Below, piece after piece: positions 25,940 through 34,920 of a stretch of 36,703 nt of DNA (positions are counted from its first letter, which is position 1; the number at the start of each line of letters is the position of its first letter). The notes under the pieces are model-generated. The model saw only the letters and a list, made by a program, of their open reading frames with translations, was not told where the DNA came from and did no database searches. Where the stretch lies: positions 1 through 36,703 of the forward strand of contig MLAK01000934.1 in assembly GCA_001839685.1 (NCBI GenBank), read 5' to 3'. The stretch comes from Tritrichomonas foetus. Its lineage: Eukaryota > Parabasalia > Tritrichomonadida > Tritrichomonadidae. A program made the translations under genes and the position numbers.

Positions 25940-26985
25940 TCTATATCTGAATTGGATTACTTAATTGAAGGTAATAAAACTAATGTAGAAACTAATTTAC
26001 CAACAAATTGAAAAATTATCCAGGATGTGCTCTGTCATCACTTTCTTCATGATCAGAAGCTTCTGATGAGATTAATTCATTGGGCACAAAAGTTAAGAAG
26101 ACTGATAAACTTCTTAATGCCGGATAAAAATTGATGCATTAGATTGTTCGAATTTAATTAATCGATACTTTTAATCTTAAGAGAACTTTTATTAGATTAA
26201 AAATCATTATCTTTCACTTTTTGATTGATTCTTCTTTTATTGATTCTAGAAAATTTATATTCTTACCCTTAATACTAATGAGCAATGCTTTAAGCAATAT
26301 ACTCTATATTTAACATTCATACATACTTCTCATTAGATGTACATAATGAGCTCAAGATCATGATAATTTTGCATTTTAAAGAGGAGTATTCATATATATA
26401 ACGAATTATCATCTCATTTTTTCACCAAAAATTGGTCTCTCTTTCAACTATTCGATTGGGCAATCGAAGATTGTTTTTTAGGTTTCTTGTTATCCTTACT
26501 CCAATTGACGATTTTTTCAAAGATAAAAAATTCATGCTGGATATAATTCACTTGATCACAGATAGTTTATCCTCATTATCATGATCATATGGAGATATTG
26601 AATATCTGGTTCATCTCTTTCAGAATTTCATAAAACATCATATATAATTATGTCCATATGATGTGGGTAATGACATCACATTTCTTGACACCCAATATTT
26701 CCCATTTCTTAATTTTATATCAAAAATAATGATGATGAAAGTATTGTGTAGAATACTTAATACTTTCATTTCTCTGATAATTTTTTAGCAATAAATGGCA
26801 ATCTGTATTATCTTTTCGACGATATTTTTTTCTCCATCGAGAAAAAAATAATCAAGGCTTTCGTAGCTCAATAAAATCATTTGAAAGATGAAATATCTGA
26901 AACTCAAGTTACAATCGTCATAAATTTTATCAATGATCTAATACTGGAGATCAATTTTGAATGGGATGAAGCAGAGTAAAAATAT
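25940..26985 (+). pseudogene. Decayed gene for an unrecognised helix-rich protein
   Basis: Successive plus-strand frames read as protein-like text interrupted by stops and shifts. One frame from 25940 gives SISELDYLIEGNKTNVETNL, a TGA, KIIQDVLCHHFLHDQKLLMR and on through WAQKLRRLINFLMPDKN, then a stop and CIRLFEFN. From 26480 comes RFLVILTPIDDFFKDKKFML, continuing to LITDSLSSLS, a TGA and SYGDIEYLVHLFQNFIKHH. Another frame gives MMWVMTSHFLTPNISHFLIL. From about 26785 comes FLAINGNLYYLFDDIFFSIE, continuing to KAFVAQ, a TAA and NHLKDEISETQVTIVINFIND. The amphipathic Leu/Ile/Phe helices resemble ARM/HEAT-type repeats, but the family is not recognised. At least three frameshifts and several stops show it is dead. 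The evidence is composition and continuity only. Confidence 0.5.
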
Positions 26986-27309
26986 CGAAAAAATCATCTC
27001 ATTGTTTATCTTGAATAAAAATCCAATTAAAAGATTTTTATATGTATTGAAGAACCAAAATCTCACATTGTCAAGCAAAAATCATGATATTTAGATATCA
27101 TACAATTTTAATTTTCAGAATGTTTGAATATTTTGGATTATCTCGATAAAATAGAAACATCATTTAAGATCATTAATGAATAATAACTTAAATAGTATAG
27201 GAGTAAAATCAATGATTACGAGTGAAATAAACGTCAAGAAGCAGGAATACCTGAAAATAAATTGTGTGGAAAAACCAAAGGGCAGCTGACATAAGTATTG
27301 GGCAGAATA

Positions 27310-27435
27310 GATAAATATTGCAAAAATAAACATTGCAAAGTATAAATAAGGACTAATGAATATTGTGAGTTATAAATTAGTATCACGAATAATAAATAAA
27401 TATCACAAAGTATAAATTATTATTGCGAAGTTAGA
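27310..27435 (+). repeat. Degenerate short tandem repeat
   Basis: About five imperfect units of roughly 20-24 bp built on TATTGCAAAGTATAAATTA: AATATTGCAAAAATAA, ACATTGCAAAGTATAAATAA, AATATTGTGAGTTATAAATT, TATCACAAAGTATAAATTA, TATTGCGAAGTTA. Unit boundaries are blurred by mutation, so this is an old repeat. Confidence 0.5.
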
Positions 27436-27441
27436 TTGATA

Positions 27442-27838
27442 TGCATTCTGAAATAATATTCACTACATCCAAAACGTGTTATAAGGTTGAAAGAGGTCTC
27501 AGTATAAATCAAGAAAGGTAGATGAATATTAATTCGTCTCTACAATCTACGAATTTCAATATTTATGATTTTAAAACATTACTATCAAATTTAAAGATGA
27601 TAGACCAAAGTGTACTTAAGTCCTCAATTGAGGTTGAAATAAATATTTAGTCATACTAATAGCAATGCCTATATGTAACTATACTGATACTATGATTTAC
27701 GTTTTTGGTAGAACCAAAATAGAAAAGTTTACAACAAACCTATGGAGCTACCTTGGGAAAAGATAGCTAAATTCAGCCTACTATGTATCTAGCCATGATC
27801 CTCCATTTGCTTCTTTTTTTTGGAACTCGAGGGTTTGA
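27442..27838 (+). pseudogene. Weak decayed coding remnants, second part kelch-like
   Basis: At 27442-27648 one frame gives about 69 codons with a single TAG (for example INSSLQSTNFNIYDFKTLLS). At 27683-27838 another frame reads TDTMIYVFGRTKIEKFTTNL, then WSYLGKR, a TAG, and LNSAYYVSSHDPPFASFFWN. The IYVFG...NLWSY pattern is reminiscent of a kelch blade (xIYVFGG...NDLWxYD). One blade-sized match in AT-rich DNA is weak evidence, and the two parts need not belong together. Confidence 0.25.
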
Positions 27839-28539
27839 TATTTTACATTCAGAACTGTTATAGCTATTTATACGGCGATAATTTATAAATACTGATACTA
27901 AATCAGTTTTCGACTGTTATTATAAATCAAATCGCGCAGGAAAATGTAAATATCTATTACTGAAATGAAATATTCGCAATAAAAGACAATTTCACAAGTT
28001 TCTGAAAATCCAATTCACACGAAAAATAAATAAATAAAAAGAACATAAAGAGCATGTTCTGTTTCCAAGTGTGTTTAATGGAACTATGTAATAAATGACA
28101 TTAATTGTTATTCATGATGTGATATCATAATAGGTACCATTTAGATTAAATAAGATCGTATTTAGAGGGAAAGGTGCTGAGTTTTATTTTATTTAACAAA
28201 AGGTTAAAATAACCTTTTCAAAGGGATAATCTCTGAGACGAAAACAAAGTGAATTGCTCGATAATCCACAAGATTTGCAGACTTAAATAATTTTATTATC
28301 TTGATAAGAATTAGATTTTATTATCTTCAGGCGAATATCGATATGGCCATCATTTAATAGGGATATGAAAAGATAGTTAGATAACCAAATTGATCAATGC
28401 ATAAAAACATGTAAATAAGAATAATATTATTATTTATGAAATTATTTATTAACAGTCATGAAGAAAACTACTTTGAGAAGTACGAAAGAACTACAACAAC
28501 CTAAAACAGTTGAGTAAGAAGTAACTTTACTGGCCTCTT

Positions 28540-29290
28540 CGACTTGTTTTACGATTGAATTCGGCGCTGGCGGGTGCGCATCACCAAAATGTGGTGACCG
28601 AGAGAACAGGCAACAACTGCTTCAAAAAACCGTTTAGATTTGCCAATAGATCGGATCAGCGAACATTAATGAGCGAAAATTGTTGAAGTGGCTTGGAAGC
28701 AATGTCCATATGCCGACTGTAGTGGATATTGCATCAGAAACACGTTGTCTAAATCAGAAGGTCAAGATTTAACAGTGCACCAATAAACGAAAATCGATGT
28801 TTGGGCGGGAAAATTGAATAGACTGTTCTGTCAATTTTTGATTAGGTTGTGTTGGTATTCATTGTTGAAAAAACTGAGAAGTGGTCAATATAAAAAAGTG
28901 ACATGCTATTGACCTTTTAAAACAAACCAAAAATTTTGAAAAAGCTTTTGAAAAGCTAGAGCAGAATCGATCAATCAATTATTTTTCTCCACAACGATGG
29001 GCATCCGTATAAGGAGACACAAGCAATCTTAAAAGTTAGCCTCTTCACGAATTTCTGCCGTTTTGACAGGCGTGCAAATGGACCATTCATTAGGGTGACG
29101 AAAGATGTACGCCACTATATTGTTACGAATACAATCGCCAACCCAACACTATCGCACAGTGACATGGCGAAAATTGTCCAATCATCATTAAATCCTTCAT
29201 TATGCGCAAATACGATCAGAAATATTTAACTTTAACAGTTAACGGAACATCAGTTAGCCAAACGCTGTTATCACATATGAAAAAACGCTA
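28540..29290. other. Unassigned coding or transposon debris with locally raised GC
   Basis: This stretch has visibly more G and C than its surroundings (for example GGCGCTGGCGGGTGCGCATC near 28563). Short frames look protein-like: KIVEVAWKQCPYADCSGYC near 28687, FLHNDGHPYKETQAILK near 28985, and SDMAKIVQSSLNPSLCANTI near 29160, the last like a helix-turn-helix. The first two recall Tc1/mariner-type proteins only loosely, stops are frequent, and no DDE signature can be assembled. It may be the 5' part of the Myb remnant next to it, an old transposon, or both. Confidence 0.25.
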
Positions 29291-29293
29291 TAG

Positions 29294-29517
29294 AATTCCG
29301 CCATAGCTGTAGCACCAATTTCAGAAGATTAAGATGCAATCATCATTTCACAGGTGGGCAAAATAGGGCGGAAATGGAAGGCCATTGCCGCAATGCTCGG
29401 TGAAATTCTGCGAATATGATAAAAAACCGCTATTTTTTTGTAGAGTAAAAGTGGAATTTTCGTTATGATGAAATTACTATTTTACCATCAATTGATGATA
29501 TTTTGAGCGTGATTTAA
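29294..29517 (+). pseudogene. Decayed Myb-domain gene, C-terminal part
   Basis: One frame gives NSAIAVAPISED, a TAA, then DAIIISQVGKIGRKWKAIAA and MLG, matching the last Myb repeat (EEDxxI...V...G.KWxxIA..L.G). A frameshift then brings in NSANMIKNRYFFVE, matching the recognition-helix end R(S/T)xNMIKNRY. After a TAA the same frame continues KWNFRYDEITILPSIDDILS to a stop, a plausible C-terminus. Spacing and order match R2R3-type Myb proteins, which are abundant transcription factors in trichomonads. Two stops plus one frameshift show it is dead. The upstream Myb repeat is not clearly readable; LLSHMKKRYRIP near 29268 may be its end. Confidence 0.62.
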
Positions 29518-30035
29518 TGCTAAACCAAATTTTCTAATAACCGAATATATTAGGTCTTTTTTAGGTCAATTCGTAATGGAAAAAAGGGAGAAGCGTAAAC
29601 TATTCAAATAAATTTATGTCATTAAGTTTTTCTGAGTAATTTTTTTCTGTCTCGAAACTATTATTTTAAAATAATTAACAAATTCATATAACTTTTCCAA
29701 ATTCAAAAAGTGAAACTTTTTTTTAGTTCCAAAAAATGCTGATATCGTGCAGTATGACCATTCGAAATGGGGATTCATCGATTTTGAAACTGATGAATTA
29801 ACTATGACCATTTCCCAATTACGAATCATTGTCCCTATAGACTTTGGCCACTTTTTACATGAATCATTCAGATGTTTCAATATGCCAACATTTGAAAAGA
29901 ATTTCTTTTCATAATAAAAATATGATTTTTCGATAAATCACAAATTATTTCTAGAATTAATAAATTAATCAATGAAGTACTAAATGAATTTATCGAAAAA
30001 TAAAGAAAAAATATATATGCTATAATTTATATATT
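29518..30035. other. Spacer between the Myb remnant and the XPF gene
   Basis: About 520 bp. An 88-codon ATG frame on the minus strand (29614-29880) contains WPKSIGTMIRNWEMVIVNSS and HFEWSYCTISAFFGTK, which looks somewhat protein-like but matches no family I know. It is left uncalled. Confidence 0.3.
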
Positions 30036-32453
30036 TTATACAGGTTTAACAGAACTGTGTAATAATGAATAAAGCTTCAATCCAATTGAAGGCTCCATAA
30101 TTGACATCATTTTATCTCTTTTCATCAACGCAAGATCTTTCAATGAATTGCAATGAGTAACAATTGCTTCAATATGAGATGACATTAAAAATGGAATCGA
30201 CGATAAAAATTTAATTTGTCGTGAATCTTCCCTTGCAATATCTCTTAAATCTTTCACACCACTTCCCATTGCCAAAGCTTTTGACATTGTTGGTGGTTGC
30301 GTTCCTTGTGCCAACGAGTTTAAAGTTTTACCGGCTTCAACATTATTTCGAGCCCAAATTAATTTTACATCAGGAAAACTATATAAGATTGTCATTAATT
30401 TATTCATTATTGCCGAACTTTTACCTTTTGCACTGAGTGAGTTATACTCAACATCGGTGAACTCGATCAAAAGGAACGGTCGTGGATAAAATTGCTTCAT
30501 TCTTTGTAGTTGTTGTAATAATCGTCCATTTTTTAAAGATCCAACAAGATCTGTGTAAGCTTTCCTTTCAATTACAATTTCATCACTTAGCACATAATCA
30601 CCAACTGTAATTAAAGCAGGAACAACTTTAAATCCATTTCTCAGAAGTCCAAGTGGGAAAGATGATCTGAACTCTCGATCATCTGCAATAATTGGTCTTT
30701 GTCCTATAACAAATGGATTCAAAGGCAAAAGTCCAAGAGATGTAAGCGATTTTATATATTGTAAAAAAACATCTCGTTCATGAGTTCCTGTATTATTCAT
30801 TTTTTGAATTTCTTTTGCTTCTGGATATGAAAGTAAATAGGCAATAACATTTTTCTTATATCGAGAATTATAAACTTCAAGTCTACGAATTGATAAAAGT
30901 GTTACATCCCAAAAAATAACAACATCAGGTTGAAATTTTTCTAGAACATTTGCTTGGGCATGTAATTCTTGTAATAAAATCATTGGTAGATCTATAATAC
31001 CGAACAATTCAGGATTTATTAAGGGTTCTTCATCATTTAATAAAGTAAAATCATAATTTTCATTTTCACTCACATCTTTCTGACTTGAAGTTTTACCATT
31101 TTTACTCGAATTATTAGATGATGAAAGATTTGAATGGTTATTTGATTGATTATCATCAAGTACAATATTGGGAATCTGAATTCCTTTTCCTGTTGTTGCT
31201 GGTGTGAATCCAGCCAAGAATCTACAAATCATGTTAACGGTTCCTGTTCCTTCTGCAAGTATTAGAATTCGTTTATCTTTCGGTAGATTTGTAATCAGTT
31301 GCACAATCCACTGTAATTTGGGACTTGGAATGTTTTCTTCTGCATATTTCGCAGCAACATTAAAAACAGAAGCAGCTTGAGGAAATTCATACCATAAAGG
31401 ATGGTAAGGACCTGCATTTCTGCTTTGCACAGCTTGAAGATAATTATTAAAGATAATTGGATCCTCATGCAATAAAAAGAAAAATGCTTGTCGGAAAAAT
31501 AAAATCGAATCAAGCACTTTTTTTTGTTCATCGGTCACTGTGCGCTTTTCTAGTGATTTTTTATGGAAAACTAAAGATTCTTCCGCTGTTAGTTTCAATT
31601 GTTCACCATATTCACTCATAAAGGCATTATGAAGTGATGTCAATAAAGCAAAAAGTTTTATTAATTCATTTGAAACGATTGGTTTAAAGTCATTTGTTTT
31701 TGTTTCTTCATTTTTTGGAGTATTAGATTTTGAATTTTTCAAAGAAATGTGAATAATTTGAACTTCGTAAGATTGAATTGAATCTTTAACATTTTGTTCA
31801 AAACGAGGAAAGAATAAAATATGACGAATCCATAACAAATCCGCAGTTTTTTTCAAATCACCTATTTCATAAACTTTTTCACTAAATGCTTTAATAAAAC
31901 CGTTTGATTGAACATTGAGAAGATTCAAATTGTCACTGATTTCGTTACCATTATTTTCATTATCACTGTTTTCTTCATTATTTTCTTGGCAAATTTGGGT
32001 TATGATTTCTTTTTGATTTGAGAGTCTAAATGCTTGATAATAGGCGAGGCAGAGTTGAAGACCAGAATCTTTATGGATTGTTTCGGCGTTATTTATAATA
32101 AAACCATCAATTTTTAAAGGATCTATGATTCCTTGAAGAAAATCTTTGGCTAAGATTCCAGGATTATGAAAAAATACTAAATTTGACTCGTAATGTTGAA
32201 TTCTCTCTTTTCGTCCAGTATCTTTTTCAATGTCTTTTGGTAAAAACTCGATTCCCGAATTTGCTGCTTCCCAAATAATTCTCTGTTTATCATTTTCAGA
32301 AATACCAAAAACAAAAACAAGTTTGTGATTTTTGGAATATTCAATAATTAATTGTTTTTCTATTTCAAAAACGTCAAGTCCCTTACCGAGAATATATAGT
32401 CCACTTGGTTTTTTCCGAAAAGAATCCCATATATATTTGTGATATTTGAGCAT
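30036..32453 (-). CDS. XPF/Rad1-type structure-specific DNA endonuclease
   Basis: 805 residues; ATG at 32451-32453 and TAA at 30036-30038. The N-terminal half is the degenerate SF2 helicase-like part of XPF, with SNLVFFHNPGILAKDFLQG followed by DGFIINNAETI and NGFIKAFSEKVYEIGD matching the family pattern around Gxxx...DxL...IxGxxVxxAxx and GFIKAFSD. An acidic/Asn linker (about 160-185) and a Ser/Asn-rich insert (about 440-470) are lineage-specific. The ERCC4 nuclease core is intact: D591, R593-E594-F595, G618-D619, E629-R630-K631 and D635 (GDxnERKx3D), then GSLKNGRLLQQLQRM and FLLIEF. The C-terminal 100 residues hold a tandem helix-hairpin-helix region (FLSSIPFLMSSHIEAIV). With an ERCC1/Rad10 partner it should cut 5' of lesions in nucleotide excision and crosslink repair. 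It should be active. No partner gene is in the window. Confidence 0.93.
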   Translation of the reverse strand: MLKYHKYIWDSFRKKPSGLYILGKGLDVFEIEKQLIIEYSKNHKLVFVFGISENDKQRIIWEAANSGIEFLPKDIEKDTGRKERIQHYESNLVFFHNPGILAKDFLQGIIDPLKIDGFIINNAETIHKDSGLQLCLAYYQAFRLSNQKEIITQICQENNEENSDNENNGNEISDNLNLLNVQSNGFIKAFSEKVYEIGDLKKTADLLWIRHILFFPRFEQNVKDSIQSYEVQIIHISLKNSKSNTPKNEETKTNDFKPIVSNELIKLFALLTSLHNAFMSEYGEQLKLTAEESLVFHKKSLEKRTVTDEQKKVLDSILFFRQAFFFLLHEDPIIFNNYLQAVQSRNAGPYHPLWYEFPQAASVFNVAAKYAEENIPSPKLQWIVQLITNLPKDKRILILAEGTGTVNMICRFLAGFTPATTGKGIQIPNIVLDDNQSNNHSNLSSSNNSSKNGKTSSQKDVSENENYDFTLLNDEEPLINPELFGIIDLPMILLQELHAQANVLEKFQPDVVIFWDVTLLSIRRLEVYNSRYKKNVIAYLLSYPEAKEIQKMNNTGTHERDVFLQYIKSLTSLGLLPLNPFVIGQRPIIADDREFRSSFPLGLLRNGFKVVPALITVGDYVLSDEIVIERKAYTDLVGSLKNGRLLQQLQRMKQFYPRPFLLIEFTDVEYNSLSAKGKSSAIMNKLMTILYSFPDVKLIWARNNVEAGKTLNSLAQGTQPPTMSKALAMGSGVKDLRDIAREDSRQIKFLSSIPFLMSSHIEAIVTHCNSLKDLALMKRDKMMSIMEPSIGLKLYSLLHSSVKPV

Positions 32454-33716
32454 TGTTGCAATGTTGAAGAAAAAAGATCCAAGTTAAGTTCCTCGTTTCA
32501 TATCACATTTCATTATCTAAGTCAAATTGGATATCAGATGTGTGACTTAGCCCACACTAAAATGCTACAGAGGTTATATTGACTGAGTGGCTAAGGCACC
32601 AGATTATGACTCATATTATAATATTACTTCGTTTTAAATTTGACAATAATTGTTTGACTTTTATGATGTATCACTATAAACTTTTTCATAGATTATTTGG
32701 TTCTTCAAAATGAATCATTTTGCTGCTTAACATTCATTGAATAAGCTCTCACTATTTCTTCTCTTTATAAGTATGAATTAAGATTGTCTTTATTGGAAAA
32801 TCTATTCGTACAATCTCAATCTAAAATTATTTCGACTTTGGACTTATACTTGCTATAGTGATTAGATGTTGCCAGATAAGTTCATTACACTTTCACAGTA
32901 CTATATCAAATAATATATTTACTTCTATGATGTGACATATGATGATGACGATGATAATTTTCAGAGTCTTTTACCAAATGATACTATCTTATTCAAAAGA
33001 GAAGCAAAAAGAAATAGAAAGGAAAAAATGGAAAGAGAGAAAAGAAGAACGAAATAGATTCATGATGTCAATTAACTGGAATGGTGATCAGTAATTGACA
33101 CTTTTAAGGCAAAATAGATTTAACCTGTTTCTCAGGAATGAAGACGATGAATATTTTTCAATACATCTCTTCTGAATCGTCAAATGTTTTTGAAGACACA
33201 TGTCAACATTTGTGGTGAATCTTTTTTTATCTCCTTTATTTCAGAAACATGTAATTCATGAAATCTATTTGAGAGAGTTTTGGTCATTGATTGAATAATG
33301 AACCGCTGAATAAGTGTATCAAACAAGATTTTGTTATCACTCAATTCTCGGATAGTATTGTATTTTTGAGATGTATGTTAGTATTGAACTTCTTCACAAA
33401 GCAATGTACAAAATTCAAAATATGTGGTTCACTTATTGATCTTTATTGGCTATTTTATAAAGACCAAAAGTTTGTGCAATTTTGTTGCTAACTTGCTCTT
33501 AGCCTGTTTGTGAAATATCTTTTTTAAATTGTGTCCTCTTCAATATTCCATACGCCGCTCGCACTTATATTGAAATAAGCATTGGAATAATGTTAAGTTT
33601 CTTTGACAAGATTGCGAATCATTGAATTTCTCAGAATTTTTCATGAAGTGATATTCTTAGTATGGTTTTAAACTTCACCTCATATTCCATCATTTTATTT
33701 TTTTGGATTACCAAAA
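32454..33716. other. 1.26-kb spacer with a tRNA-like scrap and a broken small frame
   Basis: Three things can be seen. A tRNA-Leu/Ser-like D-arm string, TGACTGAGTGGCTAAGGC, lies at 32580-32597, but the anticodon and T arms do not fold. A frame at 32866-33057 reads MLPDKFITLSQYYIK, TAA, then an acidic and a Lys/Arg-rich stretch (DDDDDNFQSLLPNDTILFKR). A purine-rich tract covers 32998-33054. The TTG frame 33291-33491 is not called. The 3' end holds the alcohol dehydrogenase promoter. Confidence 0.4.
33690..33695 (+). promoter_or_regulatory. Initiator-like TCATTT before the alcohol dehydrogenase start
   Basis: TCATTT fits TCA(+1)Y(T/A), with its A at 33692, 25 nt before ATG 33717, almost the same spacing as before the 12775 gene. 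Confidence 0.5.
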
Positions 33717-34781
33717 ATGTCACACACAGTTCGTTCATTCTGTTGCCTTGATAAAGACAAACCTGGATGGAAAGATGTAACTCTTCCAGAGATGGGTCCA
33801 CTTGATGCCATTTTGAAGCCAATTGCTATGTGCCCATGCACATCTGATGTTCACATTGTTGAATTGAATATGTATGGTGAATGTACACTTGGTCATGAAG
33901 TTGTCGGAGAAATTGTTGAAGTTGGTTCAATGGTTAAAGACTTCAAACCAGGTGATAAAGTTCTTGTTCCTGCAGTTACACCAGATTGGAATGCAGCACT
34001 TTCACAAGGCGGCTTTGCACAACATGGAACTGGATATGCAGAGGGATTCAAATTCTCGCATTCAAAACCAGGTGTTTTTGCAGAATTATTCCATGTCAAT
34101 GATGCTGATGCAAATCTTGCGCATCTTCCAGAAAATATGGACCTCAAAGCTGCTTTAATGTGTGGTGACATGATGACAACCGGATTTTATGGAGCAGAAC
34201 TTGCACAAATTGAATATGGAGATCGTGTATGTGTCATTGGAATCGGTCCAGTCGGTTTAATGGCAGTTAGAGCTTGCGCTATTGGTGGTGCTTCAGAAAT
34301 CTATGCAGTTGGATCAAGGCCAAATTGTCAACAAATTGCAAAAGAGTATGGAGCTACTCACATCATCAACTATAAAAATGGTGACATTGTCGAACAAGTT
34401 CGCAAGTTGACAAATGGTGAAGGTGTTGACAAAGTCATTATTGCAGGAGGTGATGTTGGAATAATTAGCCAGGGAATAGCTATGACTCATCCAGGTGGTA
34501 TAGTTGCAAATGTTGCTGTTGTAGGTGGTGAACCGAATGTTCCTATTCCAATTAATGCTATTGGTTGGGGACTTGGATTAAGTGACATTTCTATCGTCGG
34601 TGGACTTTGTCCAGGTGGAAGAAGGAGATTAGAAAGAATGGCTAGACTTATTACTTCTGGTCGTGTTGATCCAACAAGACTTACAAATCTTGTTTTTACT
34701 GGATTTGATAAGATCGAAGATGCATTCGAGAAAATGTGGCACAAACCGGCTGATTTGATCAAACCAGTCGTAATTTGCTAA
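33717..34781 (+). CDS. NADP-dependent secondary alcohol dehydrogenase, zinc type
   Basis: 354 residues, ATG at 33717. It belongs to the medium-chain family closest to the bacterial Thermoanaerobacter brockii-type and Entamoeba ADH1-type enzymes, which interconvert 2-propanol and acetone (and other secondary alcohols and ketones) with NADP(H). Catalytic zinc ligands are present: C41 in PCTSD, H60-E61 in LGHE, D151 in GDMMTTG. The cofactor fold shows GIGPVGLMAV followed by AVGSRP, the Gly-Ser-Arg that favours NADP over NAD. Other family blocks are VPAVTPDW, FHVNDADANLAHLPENM, GGLCPGGRRRLERM and KPADLIKPVVIC at the end. The loop between C41 and H60 is three residues shorter than in the bacterial enzyme. 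It is probably cytosolic, used for redox balance, and probably a bacterial-type gene acquired by lateral transfer. Acetone-to-2-propanol reduction is known in Trichomonas. Confidence 0.94.
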   Translation: MSHTVRSFCCLDKDKPGWKDVTLPEMGPLDAILKPIAMCPCTSDVHIVELNMYGECTLGHEVVGEIVEVGSMVKDFKPGDKVLVPAVTPDWNAALSQGGFAQHGTGYAEGFKFSHSKPGVFAELFHVNDADANLAHLPENMDLKAALMCGDMMTTGFYGAELAQIEYGDRVCVIGIGPVGLMAVRACAIGGASEIYAVGSRPNCQQIAKEYGATHIINYKNGDIVEQVRKLTNGEGVDKVIIAGGDVGIISQGIAMTHPGGIVANVAVVGGEPNVPIPINAIGWGLGLSDISIVGGLCPGGRRRLERMARLITSGRVDPTRLTNLVFTGFDKIEDAFEKMWHKPADLIKPVVIC

Positions 34782-34861
34782 ATTAGATTAAAAAGCACAT
34801 AGTCATTTATTTTAAAATAATCTTCACTAAATATAATTTAACTCCAATATCAAAAATATAT

Positions 34862-34920
34862 GATCAAACAAACAAACAAACAAAAAAACAAAAAAAAACA
34901 AAAACAAAAACAAAAAAAAA
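34862..34920 (+). repeat. A-rich (CAAA)n simple repeat
   Basis: A purine-rich run of CAAA/CAAAAA units about 80 bp after the alcohol dehydrogenase stop codon, partly a clean (CAAA)4 microsatellite. Confidence 0.85.

Noticed and set aside
29614..29880. 88-codon ATG frame on the minus strand with several Trp residues
   Set aside because: Somewhat protein-like, but no family is recognised, there is no promoter-like box, and it lies in decayed DNA; length alone is not decisive at this AT content.
24644..30035. CRISPR array or other regularly spaced repeat system
   Set aside because: No regularly spaced identical repeats were seen; the only periodic sequence is the degenerate tandem repeat near 27.3 kb, and the genome is eukaryotic.
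33291..33491. 66-codon frame upstream of the alcohol dehydrogenase gene
   Set aside because: Starts at TTG, Cys/Phe/Lys-rich, no family resemblance.
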